Source: Nocardia seriolae NBRC 15557
GTDB taxonomy: Bacteria > Actinomycetota > Actinomycetes > Mycobacteriales > Mycobacteriaceae
NCBI RefSeq assembly: GCF_007990715.1
Contig: NZ_BJWY01000053.1
Span: forward strand, 1 to 44,692
Direction of reading: 5' to 3'
Length of the DNA: 44,692 nucleotides
Each line of letters starts with the position of its first letter. Within the stretch, counting starts at the first letter, position 1. The notes beneath the pieces are model-generated. The model saw nothing but the letters and a program-made list of their open reading frames with translations. It was not told where the DNA came from and did not search any database. The translations under genes and the position numbers were made by a program. Shown here piece after piece: positions 16,099-24,610 of the stretch.

Positions 16099-16889
16099 CC
16101 GCTGATCCCAGGCACCGCATCGGAATCACCGCTCCCGACGTCGACACCGCGGTGCGCTTCCTGAGCGCGCTGGTCGGCCCCGGCTCGGTCGATCCGGCCA
16201 CCGCTACCATCCGATTCGAGCCGGGAATCGAAGTGGCGCTGCACGGTTCGAACGACGAGCCGCCGCCGCGCGTGGTGGATATCGGCACCAATCACCTCTG
16301 CCTGCGGGTGGACGATATCGACGCGGCCGCCGCTCATCTGGACCGGCTGCCCGGTGTGGAGGTGCTCGGCGACATCATCACCGTCCCGGACGGGCCCATC
16401 CGCGGCAATCGCTGGATCTACTTCCGCTCGCCCTGGGGAACGCTGTTCGAATTGCAGCAATGGCCGGAGGTGCCGGGGTATTTCGGCGACACTGCGGAGC
16501 GCCTGTTCCACGGGCAGCGGCCGCCCGCCGACGGGGTGCTGCCCGGCCTGCTCGGCCTCGACCACAGCGGCTACAGCGTCGCCGATCTGGACGGCGCGAT
16601 CGATTACCTGGTGCGCGCGCACGACGGCCGGGAGGTGCTGCGCACCGAGATCGAGGCCGGGCGCGAATTCATGCTCGCCCAGTTCGGCCTCGATGTGGCG
16701 GGCACTTCCCGGATGGCCATGGTCGCGGTCGGCGCGCTGAATCTCGAACTGTTCCAGCACGATGTCGGCGTCCAGCAGCCGCCGCGCCCGCTGACCCGGC
16801 ACGGCGGCAACTACCTCGCGCTCGGCGCCGAGGGCCCGATCTCGCCCGTCGATCTCGGGTTGCTCCCGCGAGCGGTGGTGTCCGAATGA
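16095..16889 (+). CDS. Two-module VOC protein, candidate cyclitol epimerase (CetB-like)
   Basis: The 264-residue protein carries two VOC modules. The metal-site positions are visible as NHLCLRVDD and LFELQQW in the first, and LDHSGYSVAD and NLELFQHD in the second, giving His/Glu pairs. The established precedent is CetB of the cetoniacytone pathway, a VOC-fold 2-epi-5-epi-valiolone epimerase. An EEVS gene in the same operon makes that the best guess, but sequence alone cannot separate epimerase from dioxygenase or isomerase. The start overlaps the upstream stop (ATGA), and its own stop overlaps the next start. Confidence 0.72.
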   Translation: MTADPRHRIGITAPDVDTAVRFLSALVGPGSVDPATATIRFEPGIEVALHGSNDEPPPRVVDIGTNHLCLRVDDIDAAAAHLDRLPGVEVLGDIITVPDGPIRGNRWIYFRSPWGTLFELQQWPEVPGYFGDTAERLFHGQRPPADGVLPGLLGLDHSGYSVADLDGAIDYLVRAHDGREVLRTEIEAGREFMLAQFGLDVAGTSRMAMVAVGALNLELFQHDVGVQQPPRPLTRHGGNYLALGAEGPISPVDLGLLPRAVVSE

Positions 16890-17755
16890 AGTACGGCGTC
16901 AACCTGCCCAATTTCGGCCCTCAGATGACCCCGGAGGGCATGCTGTGCTGGACCCGGGAGGCCGAACGCGTCGGATTCGACAGCGTCCTGGTCTCCGACC
17001 ACGTCGCGCTCACCGATGACGCGAACCGCCGCTCGCCCGCGCCGTTCTTCGAGAGCCTGTCGACTCTGGCCTGGCTGGCCGGGCAGACCGCCACCGTGCG
17101 GCTGGGCACCGGCGTGCTCATCGGCAGCCACCGGCATCCGATCGATCTGGCGCACACCACCGCGACCATCGACGCGCTCAGCGGCGGACGGCTCATCGTC
17201 GGCGTCGGAGTCGGCTGGGCCCGTGCGGCTTTCGACGTTCTGGGCGTCCCGTTCGAACAGCGTGGGCGGATCACCGATCAGGTGCTGGAGACCTTGGTGG
17301 CGGCCTGGTCCGCGCCCAGTATCGAATACCCCGGCGCCCGGTCGATCCGGCGCGTGCACACCGAACCGCGCCCGGTGCAGCAGCCGCATCCGCCGCTGTG
17401 GATCGGCGGCAACGGCCCGCCTGCCATCGAGCGGGTCAACCGGTTCGGCACCGCCTGGCATCCGCTGCACCCGAACCGGGCGACCTGCCGGCACGGCGTG
17501 CGGAACCTGAAGCCGGACACGCTGTTCGCGCCCCGGGTCTTCTTCCTGCCGACCGCCGAGACCGTTGCCGAGGCGGGCCGTCCGCTCGGATACGGTGCGC
17601 CCCATCAGATTCGCGAGGACATGGAGTTCCTGCGCGAGCTCGGCGCCGACACCGTGGTGCTGGACACCGATCCCGGTGATCAGCGGCTGCGCCGCCACTG
17701 GCGGGAGGACGTGCGACTGGTTCGGCTCGCCGCTGAGATCCTGGAGATCGCATGA
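16886..17755 (+). CDS. LLM-class (luciferase-like), probably F420-dependent oxidoreductase
   Basis: A 289-residue TIM-barrel flavin/F420 enzyme. It opens with MKYGVNLPNFGP and has VSDHVALTDD, the TATVRLGTGVLIGSHRHPI strand-turn, the GGRLIVGVGVGWARAAFDVLG active-site region and PPLWIGGNGPPAIERV. These features match actinobacterial TIGR03619-type F420-dependent oxidoreductases. In a cyclitol operon it would be an unusual redox step, such as a hydride transfer to an enone or carbonyl. FMN use cannot be excluded. ATGA overlaps at both ends. Confidence 0.85.
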   Translation: MKYGVNLPNFGPQMTPEGMLCWTREAERVGFDSVLVSDHVALTDDANRRSPAPFFESLSTLAWLAGQTATVRLGTGVLIGSHRHPIDLAHTTATIDALSGGRLIVGVGVGWARAAFDVLGVPFEQRGRITDQVLETLVAAWSAPSIEYPGARSIRRVHTEPRPVQQPHPPLWIGGNGPPAIERVNRFGTAWHPLHPNRATCRHGVRNLKPDTLFAPRVFFLPTAETVAEAGRPLGYGAPHQIREDMEFLRELGADTVVLDTDPGDQRLRRHWREDVRLVRLAAEILEIA

Positions 17756-18396
17756 GCGGATCGATCACCACCCTGTCGGCGGCCGGGCTGCTGTTCGACA
17801 TGGACGGCACCCTCGTCGATTCGGCCGTCGCGATCGACGCCGTCTGGGCGAGTTTCGCGCGGCGGCACGGGATTTCACCCGGTCTGGTGCGCACCGTCCT
17901 ACCCGGCCGGACCGCCCGCGACATCATCACGACGGTGCTGCCGGACCTCGGCGACGTGGGGGCCGAACTGGCCTGGATCACCGCGCGCGAGGAGGCCGTG
18001 GCCGAGGAGATCCGCGAGATCAGCGGTGCACGAATGCTTTTGGGCGTGCTGCCCGCCCACCGCTGGGCGGTGGTCACCTCCGCCTCGCGGGCCATGGCGC
18101 GGCGTCGGCTCGCGCTGGCCGGGCTGCCGCTGCCGCAGGTGCTGGTCGGCGCCGAGGACGTCCGGGTCGGCAAACCCGATCCGGAGGGGTTTCGCAAGGC
18201 CGCGGGTCTGCTCGGTCTCGATATCGAGAACTGCCTGGTGTTCGAGGATTCCGTGCCCGGGCTGGAGGCGGCGGCGCGTTCGGGCGCCATTCCGGTAGCG
18301 GTCGGCGAGGCCGCGGCGGTCGTCCGGATTCCGGATCTGTCGGGTGTGGTGGTCCGGCGCGACGGTGACCGGCTCACCGTGGAGTTGCACCGGTGA
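17752..18396 (+). CDS. HAD-superfamily sugar/cyclitol phosphatase
   Basis: The 214-residue protein has the four HAD motifs. These are DMDGTLVDS (Asp16 nucleophile and Asp18 acid/base), the Ser in VVTSAS, the Lys in GKPDPEGF, and the acidic pair in VFEDSVPGLEAA. A small alpha-helical cap (roughly 20-85) follows motif I, the subclass IA layout of phosphoglycolate/beta-phosphoglucomutase-like enzymes. With the kinase next door it likely removes a phosphate from a C7-cyclitol phosphate intermediate, as HAD enzymes do in other EEVS pathways. ATGA overlap on both sides. Confidence 0.88.
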   Translation: MSGSITTLSAAGLLFDMDGTLVDSAVAIDAVWASFARRHGISPGLVRTVLPGRTARDIITTVLPDLGDVGAELAWITAREEAVAEEIREISGARMLLGVLPAHRWAVVTSASRAMARRRLALAGLPLPQVLVGAEDVRVGKPDPEGFRKAAGLLGLDIENCLVFEDSVPGLEAAARSGAIPVAVGEAAAVVRIPDLSGVVVRRDGDRLTVELHR

Positions 18397-19379
18397 CCGC
18401 CGGGACCCTGACCCGCCCGCAGGTCGCCATCGATCTGGGTGGGACGTGGCTGCGCCTGCGTATCGACGGCGAGCTGGTCCGGATGGCCGCGCCGAGCGTG
18501 CTGAACCGCCCCGGTGCGGACCCGGCCGATCTCATCGTGGACCTGGTCGAAACCCTCTGCGCCGCAATCCCGGCCGATGCGATGGTCGCCATGTCCTGCG
18601 GCGCCGCCATGGACGAGGAACGCGGGCTCGTGCACGGTTCGGGGCCGCTGTGGGGCGGTGCGCTGCCCGAACCGGTGCTGCTCGCCGACCTGCTGCGGGA
18701 TCGTCGCCCCGACGTCGGATGGCGGGTGATCAACGACGTCACGGCGGGATTGGCCAGCTTCACCGCACGTTTCGCGGAACCGGGCGACCGCCGGATCGCC
18801 TATCTGACCATCAGCAGCGGAATCGCCATGCGGGTCGCCGATCTCGGTGAACGATCGGTGCCCGTCGACGCCCACGGCCTGCAGGGCGAGATCGGGCATC
18901 TGCGGGCGGTGACCTCGATGCCGGAGGCGCTGCGCGAACTGCGGTGCGACTGCGACGCATCGGGGCACATCTCCGCCATCTCCGCCGGTCCCGCGCTCGC
19001 GCCGGTGATCGCGGCGCTGGGAATCACCGACGAGTCGCTGCCCGATCGGCTGGCCGAACGGGTCCGCGCCGGCGATCCGACCGCGCGCCTGGTGCTCAGA
19101 GCGGTGGTCGAACCCATCGCCGAGGTGATCCGCGTGGTGCGCTGCGTCGATCCGCGCATCGACCGTTTCGGGCTCGGCGGCGGTTACGTCGAGGGGCTCG
19201 GTGCGGTCTATCGCGAGGAGCTCGGCCGGCAGTTGCGCGCGGCCCGGTCCTACGCCGACAACGGGTACGGCCCGGGCTGGTTCGACGAGCACGTCCGGGT
19301 GTGCCTGCCCGGTGACATCGACACCCTCGACGGTGCGGCGGCGATCGCGCGCGGCGCACTCGTGGTGACCAAGAACTGA
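18393..19379 (+). CDS. ROK-family sugar/cyclitol kinase
   Basis: A 328-residue ASKHA-fold kinase. It has the phosphate-1 loop VAIDLGGTWLRLRI, the catalytic Asp in INDVTAGL, TISSGIAMRV, the EIGHL motif, and GLGGGYVEGLG near the end. The normal ROK zinc motif (CxCGxxGCxE) is altered to CDCDASGHISA, keeping only the first Cys pair. ROK-like kinases such as AcbM phosphorylate C7 cyclitols in acarbose-type clusters; I infer a similar role here. It starts at GTG with a 4-base overlap. Confidence 0.82.
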   Translation: MTAGTLTRPQVAIDLGGTWLRLRIDGELVRMAAPSVLNRPGADPADLIVDLVETLCAAIPADAMVAMSCGAAMDEERGLVHGSGPLWGGALPEPVLLADLLRDRRPDVGWRVINDVTAGLASFTARFAEPGDRRIAYLTISSGIAMRVADLGERSVPVDAHGLQGEIGHLRAVTSMPEALRELRCDCDASGHISAISAGPALAPVIAALGITDESLPDRLAERVRAGDPTARLVLRAVVEPIAEVIRVVRCVDPRIDRFGLGGGYVEGLGAVYREELGRQLRAARSYADNGYGPGWFDEHVRVCLPGDIDTLDGAAAIARGALVVTKN

Positions 19380-19388
19380 GAGGACGGC

Positions 19389-20477
19389 ATGACCGCGACG
19401 CATCGGGCCATCGTGCGCGACGGGGCGACCTGTGTGCTGGCCACCCGTCCGACCCCGGTACCCGGTCGCGGGGAGATCGCCGTGGCTCCCGAGCGAGTGA
19501 GCCTGTGCGGCACCGATATTCAGATCCTGCGTCGCGACCGGGACGATCCGGCCGCTGTCGTCGGGCACGAGGGCGCGGCCCGGGTGGCGGCGGTCGGGGA
19601 CGGCGTGGAGGGGTTCGCGGTCGGGGATCGGGTGGTCGTCAACCCCACCCATCCGCATGATCCCGCCTTTCTGCTGGGCCATAACGTGGAGGGGCTGTTC
19701 CAGGAGCGGGTGGTTATCGGTGCGTCGGCGGTGTCCGGCGGTCTGGTCGGGCTGCTGCCCCCGCAACTGTCGCCGGAGCGTGCCACCCTGGTCGAACCGT
19801 TCGCCGTGGTGCGGTACGCCCTGAGCTGCCTGGCCGCCGCCACCCCCGACACACTGGTCGTCTACGGCGACGGCCTGATCGGGAACCTGGCCGCACTGCT
19901 CGCCCCGCATTTTCTCGGGCCCGGGGTGCGGGTCACGGTCGTGCATCGCGGGGAGCCGGGCTTCGACTGGACCGCGAAGCACGTCCCCGGAGTCGTCAAT
20001 GTCCTTGCGGCGGAGGATGATACAGCGGCGGGCGAGCGTGTTGCGGCGCTGGTCGCCACCCATCGCCCCGGTACTATCGCGGCGATCGAAGCCGCTCTCA
20101 CCGGCTATGGCTCCCGCCTGGTGGCCCTGCATCCGCTCGGTGGGCTGGCGTCCGACGCCCGCTCGGCGCTGCTGCCGGGCATCGATCTGCCGGGGGTGCG
20201 TCAGGCGAATACCGGCGGCCCGTGGCCGCCGGTATCGGTCACCTACACCGGCCGCGGCCATCGCCTCACCCTGACCGGAAATCGGGGCGTCACCACCGCC
20301 GCGCTCACCGCAGCTGCCGAAACCCTCAGCGCCTGGCCGGATTCCATCGACGTGCTGCTCAGTCACGTGGTCGGCATGTCCGAGGGGGTGCGCTACATCA
20401 ACGAGATCATCACCACCGGAACGCGAATCGTCGACGGCGAACTCGTCCTGCGCCTGGTCGTGAACCCATCCTCCTGA
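19389..20477 (+). CDS. MDR-family dehydrogenase lacking the structural zinc lobe
   Basis: The 362-residue protein has the catalytic-zinc residues C40 (VSLCGTDIQIL) and H60-E61 (VVGHEGAARV). In place of the four structural cysteines it has NPTHPHDPAFLLGHN. The cofactor domain is atypical (VVYGDGLIGNLAALLAP). The C-terminal part is recognisably MDR-like but diverged. It ends the operon, nine bases after the kinase with a GAGAGGAC ribosome site. A role in oxidising a ring or side-chain hydroxyl of the cyclitol is inferred only from context. Confidence 0.75.
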   Translation: MTATHRAIVRDGATCVLATRPTPVPGRGEIAVAPERVSLCGTDIQILRRDRDDPAAVVGHEGAARVAAVGDGVEGFAVGDRVVVNPTHPHDPAFLLGHNVEGLFQERVVIGASAVSGGLVGLLPPQLSPERATLVEPFAVVRYALSCLAAATPDTLVVYGDGLIGNLAALLAPHFLGPGVRVTVVHRGEPGFDWTAKHVPGVVNVLAAEDDTAAGERVAALVATHRPGTIAAIEAALTGYGSRLVALHPLGGLASDARSALLPGIDLPGVRQANTGGPWPPVSVTYTGRGHRLTLTGNRGVTTAALTAAAETLSAWPDSIDVLLSHVVGMSEGVRYINEIITTGTRIVDGELVLRLVVNPSS

Positions 20478-20483
20478 CAGGTC

Positions 20484-20499
20484 CCGCGGGCCCTCGCGG
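20484..20499 (+). terminator. Weak hairpin after the cyclitol operon
   Basis: CCGCG-GGCCCT-CGCGG, a 5-bp stem and 6-base loop, lies 7 bases after the operon's last stop. There is no T-run. It is the only candidate stop signal before the next gene's leader. Confidence 0.3.
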
Positions 20500-20650
20500 A
20501 GAATGCCTGAGTTCCGAGCTTCTCGAGCTGGTCTTGATCTGGCGTGGACCGCTGCGTTAGGTTGCGTAAACCAATCGGTCTACAGGGGTTCGGGTATCGG
20601 AGCCCGGCCGTGTCCTCGGGGCCGGAAGGTCACACCCGAAGGAGTGGATC

Positions 20651-21010
20651 ATGTCCGGCAAGCTCGTAGACCAGTCCTGGCGTCGGCCGACTCTGATCGC
20701 GACGCTGATCGCAGCGTTCGTGACCCAGAATTCGATTGCCCTGCCCTATGTGCGGCGCAAGGGGCCGAAGTCGGCGCTCGATTTCTTCGTCGGCGACATC
20801 TACAAAACCGTGCCCGGCCGCTTCGCGATGGTCGACCTTATCTTCGTGGTCCTCGGGTTTCACCTGTGGGCCTTCGCCGAGTCCCGTCGGCTCGGCATCA
20901 TGCGCTGGTGGGCGGCCTCGTTCGCGCTGACCTTCACGGTCGGGATCGCGACCGCCATCCCGTTCTTCCTGCTCGCCCGCGACTTCACCGTGGACAAAGC
21001 CGCCGCGTAG
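20651..21010 (+). CDS. DUF2834 membrane protein
   Basis: A 119-residue integral membrane protein with about three hydrophobic segments: near 14-32, DLIFVVLGFHLWAFAE, and WAASFALTFTVGIATAIPFF. The FFVGDIY..VPGRFAMVDL.. and LGFHLWAFAESRRLGI pattern is that of DUF2834-type proteins of unknown role. GAAGGAG lies 7 bases before the ATG. It is separate from the cyclitol operon by 173 bases and converges on the aldo/keto reductase gene with 3 bases between stops. Confidence 0.78.
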   Translation: MSGKLVDQSWRRPTLIATLIAAFVTQNSIALPYVRRKGPKSALDFFVGDIYKTVPGRFAMVDLIFVVLGFHLWAFAESRRLGIMRWWAASFALTFTVGIATAIPFFLLARDFTVDKAAA

Positions 21011-21013
21011 CGT

Positions 21014-22006
21014 TCAGGCCCAGGGGAGTTCGGCGCGGGTGCGCCAGAAGGATTCGGCTGGTTCGGCGAGTGGGGTGAGGGCGGCGAGGTCGTCCGGGGT
21101 GAGGGCGAGCCGGGCCGCGGTGAGGTTCGAGGTGAGCTGGTCCAGGGTCGCCGCGCCGGAGAGGACGATGTCGGCCCAGGGTTGGGCGGCGGCCGCCGCC
21201 AGGGCCAGCGCGTCACTGGTGGTGCCGAGACGGTCGGCGGCAGCGCGCAGGGCGGCGGTGTCGGGACCGGTGGCGTTGCGGTCGGCGAGGCGGCCGTTGG
21301 CCATGGCCTCCTTCACCACGACCAGCCAGCCGGCCGAATGAGCTTCGGCCAGTGCCGGTCCCGCCGACGGATCGAGCAGATTCCAGGTGGATTGGACGGC
21401 GGCGAACAGGGGTCGGCCGTCCACGGTGATGTCGAGTGCCGCGCGCACGGTCTGAGACTGGGCGGGGCCGCTGGTCGAGAGTCCGACGCGGACGCCTTCC
21501 GCGGCCAGCGCCGCCAGTCGTGCGTGCAGGTCGGCATCGGTCAGGGCCGGGCTGTCGGGGGTGACCGAGTGGATCAGGTAGACGTCCAGGTGCTTGCCCA
21601 ATCGGGCTCGGGTTTCCTGAATTTGGCGGTCGAACACGGCGACCGCGTGTTCTTTGACCTCGTGCACGGGCACCCCGGATGCCCGCCAGTCCGCGGTGTA
21701 GGTGTAGCCCCATTTGCTGCCGACCGTCGCCTCGGCGGCGATTTCGGGCCGGGCCGCCAGCCATTCGCCGACGAATTCCTCGGCCCGGCCATAGGAGCGG
21801 GCGGTGTCGAAGTATCGGACCCCGGCCGCCCAGGCGGCATCGAGCAGCGCGTGCGTGCGGGTGCGCAGGGCCGCCACCGTGCGGTCGGCGGGCAGGTCGA
21901 GGTCACGGCCGAGCGTGATGTAGCCGGGCCGCCCGACCGCCGCCGTCCCCAAGCCGAAGCGTGTGACTGGGTCGGTGACGGGGCCGGGAGCGCGGGAGTC
22001 GGACAT
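21014..22006 (-). CDS. Aldo/keto reductase
   Basis: The 330-residue TIM-barrel NADPH-dependent reductase has the catalytic Asp-Tyr region VRYFDTARSYGRAEEFVGEW, Lys of GSKWGYTY, and the His of YLIHSVTP. The C-terminal cofactor segment is looser than usual (WADIVLSGAATLDQLTSNL). Substrate not deducible. A role with the nearby cyclitol operon is possible, but it is on the opposite strand and separated by the DUF2834 gene. Confidence 0.87.
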   Translation of the reverse strand: MSDSRAPGPVTDPVTRFGLGTAAVGRPGYITLGRDLDLPADRTVAALRTRTHALLDAAWAAGVRYFDTARSYGRAEEFVGEWLAARPEIAAEATVGSKWGYTYTADWRASGVPVHEVKEHAVAVFDRQIQETRARLGKHLDVYLIHSVTPDSPALTDADLHARLAALAAEGVRVGLSTSGPAQSQTVRAALDITVDGRPLFAAVQSTWNLLDPSAGPALAEAHSAGWLVVVKEAMANGRLADRNATGPDTAALRAAADRLGTTSDALALAAAAAQPWADIVLSGAATLDQLTSNLTAARLALTPDDLAALTPLAEPAESFWRTRAELPWA

Positions 22007-22062
22007 GACAAGAGCGTTTCACGACGATCGGCCCCGGCGTTCGGGGGCCCCGATCGCGGCCG

Positions 22063-22795
22063 CTATCGGAAGGGAATGGGGTCACCGCTCAGGGTGGGCT
22101 TGGTGTCGAATCGCATGATCGTCCGGTCGGGGAGGGTGCTCGGAATCCAGTCGGACAGCTGGGGATTGCCGGTGCGGATGAAGTCGATCCAGGCCGAGTG
22201 CATGGTGTCGGCGAGGTCGCCGAAGTCCGCGCCCGCCACGAAGGGCGAGTTCGACCAGTTGGCGGGGTTGTCGAAGGTGAAGGGCAGATCGAGGCAGTGG
22301 GTCGCGCCGAGCCTGCCGCCGTGGGCCGGGGTGCGGTAGTCGAATTGGTAGGCCCACACGGGACGGCCGCGAGCGGCGCGGGCGTCTACCAGGTTCATGG
22401 CCGGGACACGGAAGAGATCGTCTCCGATGAGCTGGATCATCAGGTCCGCGGGCCGGGCAACGGGGTGGGCGTTCGCATAGGCGGTGTAGGCGTCGCGGGC
22501 CCGGTCGCCGAAGGTTTCGGCGAAGCGGGCCCGGGCCTGCTCGGGCGTGATCGCCGCGTACATCGGGTGGAAGGCGAATCCGAAGGTCGCCTCGTCGGCC
22601 GTCCATCCGATCAGGATGTCCTTGTCGGTGACGTCGACCAGGGCCTCGACGGGATGCCTGCGCACGGTGACGCCGTCGAGCACCGGCAGATACGGTGTCG
22701 GCCAGTAGCCGAAACGAAGGAAGGCACCGGCCATTTCGGGCAGGGAGGCGTTCGGGCGGGAGTCCGCGCAGTTCGTCGATGCTGTCGACCCCGGC
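22063..22795 (-). pseudogene. Type-B carboxylesterase, 3' fragment with frameshift
   Basis: About 226 codons in one frame give the C-terminal half of a PnbA-like carboxylesterase. They include YLPVLDGVTVRRHP, ILIGWTADEATF (catalytic acid region) and GATHCLDLPFTF (catalytic His), ending at GDPIPFR. The catalytic Ser half is missing. Just upstream, near 22741, the homologous reading continues in another frame as VDSIDELRGLPPERL. This fits a 4-base insertion in the CCTCCCT run. Similarity stops near 22795, exactly where the oppositely oriented hydroxylase gene begins abruptly. It is therefore a truncated and frameshifted remnant. Confidence 0.75.
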
Positions 22796-24567
22796 GGCCC
22801 GCCTGGCGGAAAGCTGGTTTCGCCGAGTTCGCGGACCGGGACTGCGCGCCCGGCGAGAACGACGAGGAATCCATCGCCCTGCTGTCTGAGATCTTCGCCG
22901 ACGTGCTCGACGGCCACGCGGTGCAGGCCAACAACTCCCGCTGGATCAACTTCACCACCGTTCGCAATACCCGCTGGCGGCACGGCAATATCGTGCTTGT
23001 CGGCGATGCCGCGCACACCGCACACTTCTCCATCGGCTCCGGCACCAAACTGGCCATGGAGGACGCGCTCGCACTGGCCGGGTGCCTGCACGAAAACGCC
23101 ACGGTCACAGCCGGACTCGAAGCCTACGAGGCCGAGCGGCGACCGGTGGTGGAGTCGGTGCAGCGCGCCGCGCAGGCCAGCCTGGAATGGTTCGAGTCGA
23201 TCGCGCAGTACACCGACCAGCATCCGGACCAGTTCGCGTTCAACCTGCTCACCCGCAGCCGCCGCATCACCTACGACAACCTGCGCCTGCGCGACGACGA
23301 CTTCGTCGACACCATGGACGGCTGGTATCTCTCGGCGCAGCACGAGACCGCGGGTGCGGCCGACACCCGGCCGCCCATGTTCTATCCGTTGCGGCTCAAG
23401 GGCATCACGCTGCCGAATCGGATCCTGGTCTCGCCCATGGACATGTATTCGGCGATCGACGGCATGCCGACCGACTTCCATCTGGTCCATCTGGGCAGCA
23501 AGGCCCTGGGTGGGGCCGGACTGGTGATGACCGAAATGGCCTGTGTCTCTCCCGAGGCCCGGATCACGCCGGGTTGTGCCGGGCTCTACACCGGCGAGCA
23601 GGAACGGGCGTGGGGCCGGATCGTGGATTTCGTGCACTCCGGCACCAACTCGAAAATCTGTGTCCAGCTGGGCCATTCGGGACGCAAGGGTGCCACCAAG
23701 GTGATGTGGGAGGGCATCGACGACCCGCTGGAGGACGGCGGCTGGGAGACCGTGGCCCCCTCGCCCGTCCCCTACGGGCCCGAGAGCCGCACGCCCAGGG
23801 AGATCACTGTCGCGGAAATGGACGAGATCACCGCGCAGTTCACCACCGCCGCACAGGCCGCCGCCCGCGCCGGATTCGATCTGCTCGAATTGCATTGCGC
23901 GCACGGCTATCTGCTGTCGTCGTTCCTGTCGCCACTGGCCAACCAGCGCACCGACGAATATGGCGGCACCCTGGCAAACCGGTTGCGCTTCCCGCTGCGG
24001 GTGTTCGACGCCGTCAAGGCGGTCTGGCCCGCGGATCGCCCACTGTCGGTTCGCATCTCGGCCACCGACTGGGCCGACGGTGGCGCCACCCTCGATGATG
24101 CGGTCGCCATCGCCCGGGCCTTCGCCGAGCACGGCGTCGATGTGCTGCACGTGTCGTCCGGGCAGGTCGTCAAGCACGAGACCCCGGCCTTCGGGCGCAG
24201 CTACCAGACACCGTTCGCGGACCGGATCCGTCAGGAAGTGGGTGTGCCCCACGGTGTCCGGGTGATCGCGGTGGGCGCGATCTCCTCCTACGGCGACGTC
24301 AACTCGGTGCTGCTGGCGGGCCGCGCCGACTTGGTCGCGCTGGGCCGCGCACATCTGTGGGATCCCCAGTGGACGCTGCACGCGGCCGTCGAGCAGGGGT
24401 ATCGGGGGGAGGCCGCCGAATGGCCCGCTCCGTTCCGGGCGGGCAATCGCAAACCGCCCACCGGCCGCACCGACGGGCCGCCGCCGCGACTGCACCTGGT
24501 GCGCCGCGCTGGAACCGCCGGGGCCGGTGCGCGCCGCTGGCGGCCGTCGCGGGCCATCGCGAGTTGA
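22796..24567 (+). pseudogene. Bifunctional salicylyl-CoA 5-hydroxylase/oxidoreductase, 5'-truncated
   Basis: The remaining 589 or so codons begin at WRKAGFAEFADRD. They hold the end of a PHBH-type FAD monooxygenase (NIVLVGDAAHTAHFSIGSG, with the GD motif that binds FAD ribityl). This is fused to a complete old-yellow-enzyme-like barrel (RILVSPMDMYSAIDG, LGHSGRKG, HCAHGYLLSSFLSPLANQRT, YGGTL). This two-part layout matches SdgC-like salicylyl-CoA 5-hydroxylases, which make gentisyl-CoA in salicylate breakdown. The first 190 or so residues, with the N-terminal FAD dinucleotide-binding motif, are absent, and no start codon or ribosome site fits. The gene is therefore probably dead, unless the OYE-like part is expressed alone. 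Confidence 0.75.
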
Positions 24568-24610
24568 TCGGCACCGAAACCCTTGACTCCCTTCCCGATT
24601 GGATGACCCG

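Noticed and set aside
17436..20366. A 976-codon open frame on the minus strand over the kinase and dehydrogenase genes
   Set aside because: Composition is His/Arg/Gly/Asp-rich with no family features; it is the antisense shadow of the operon in high-GC DNA.
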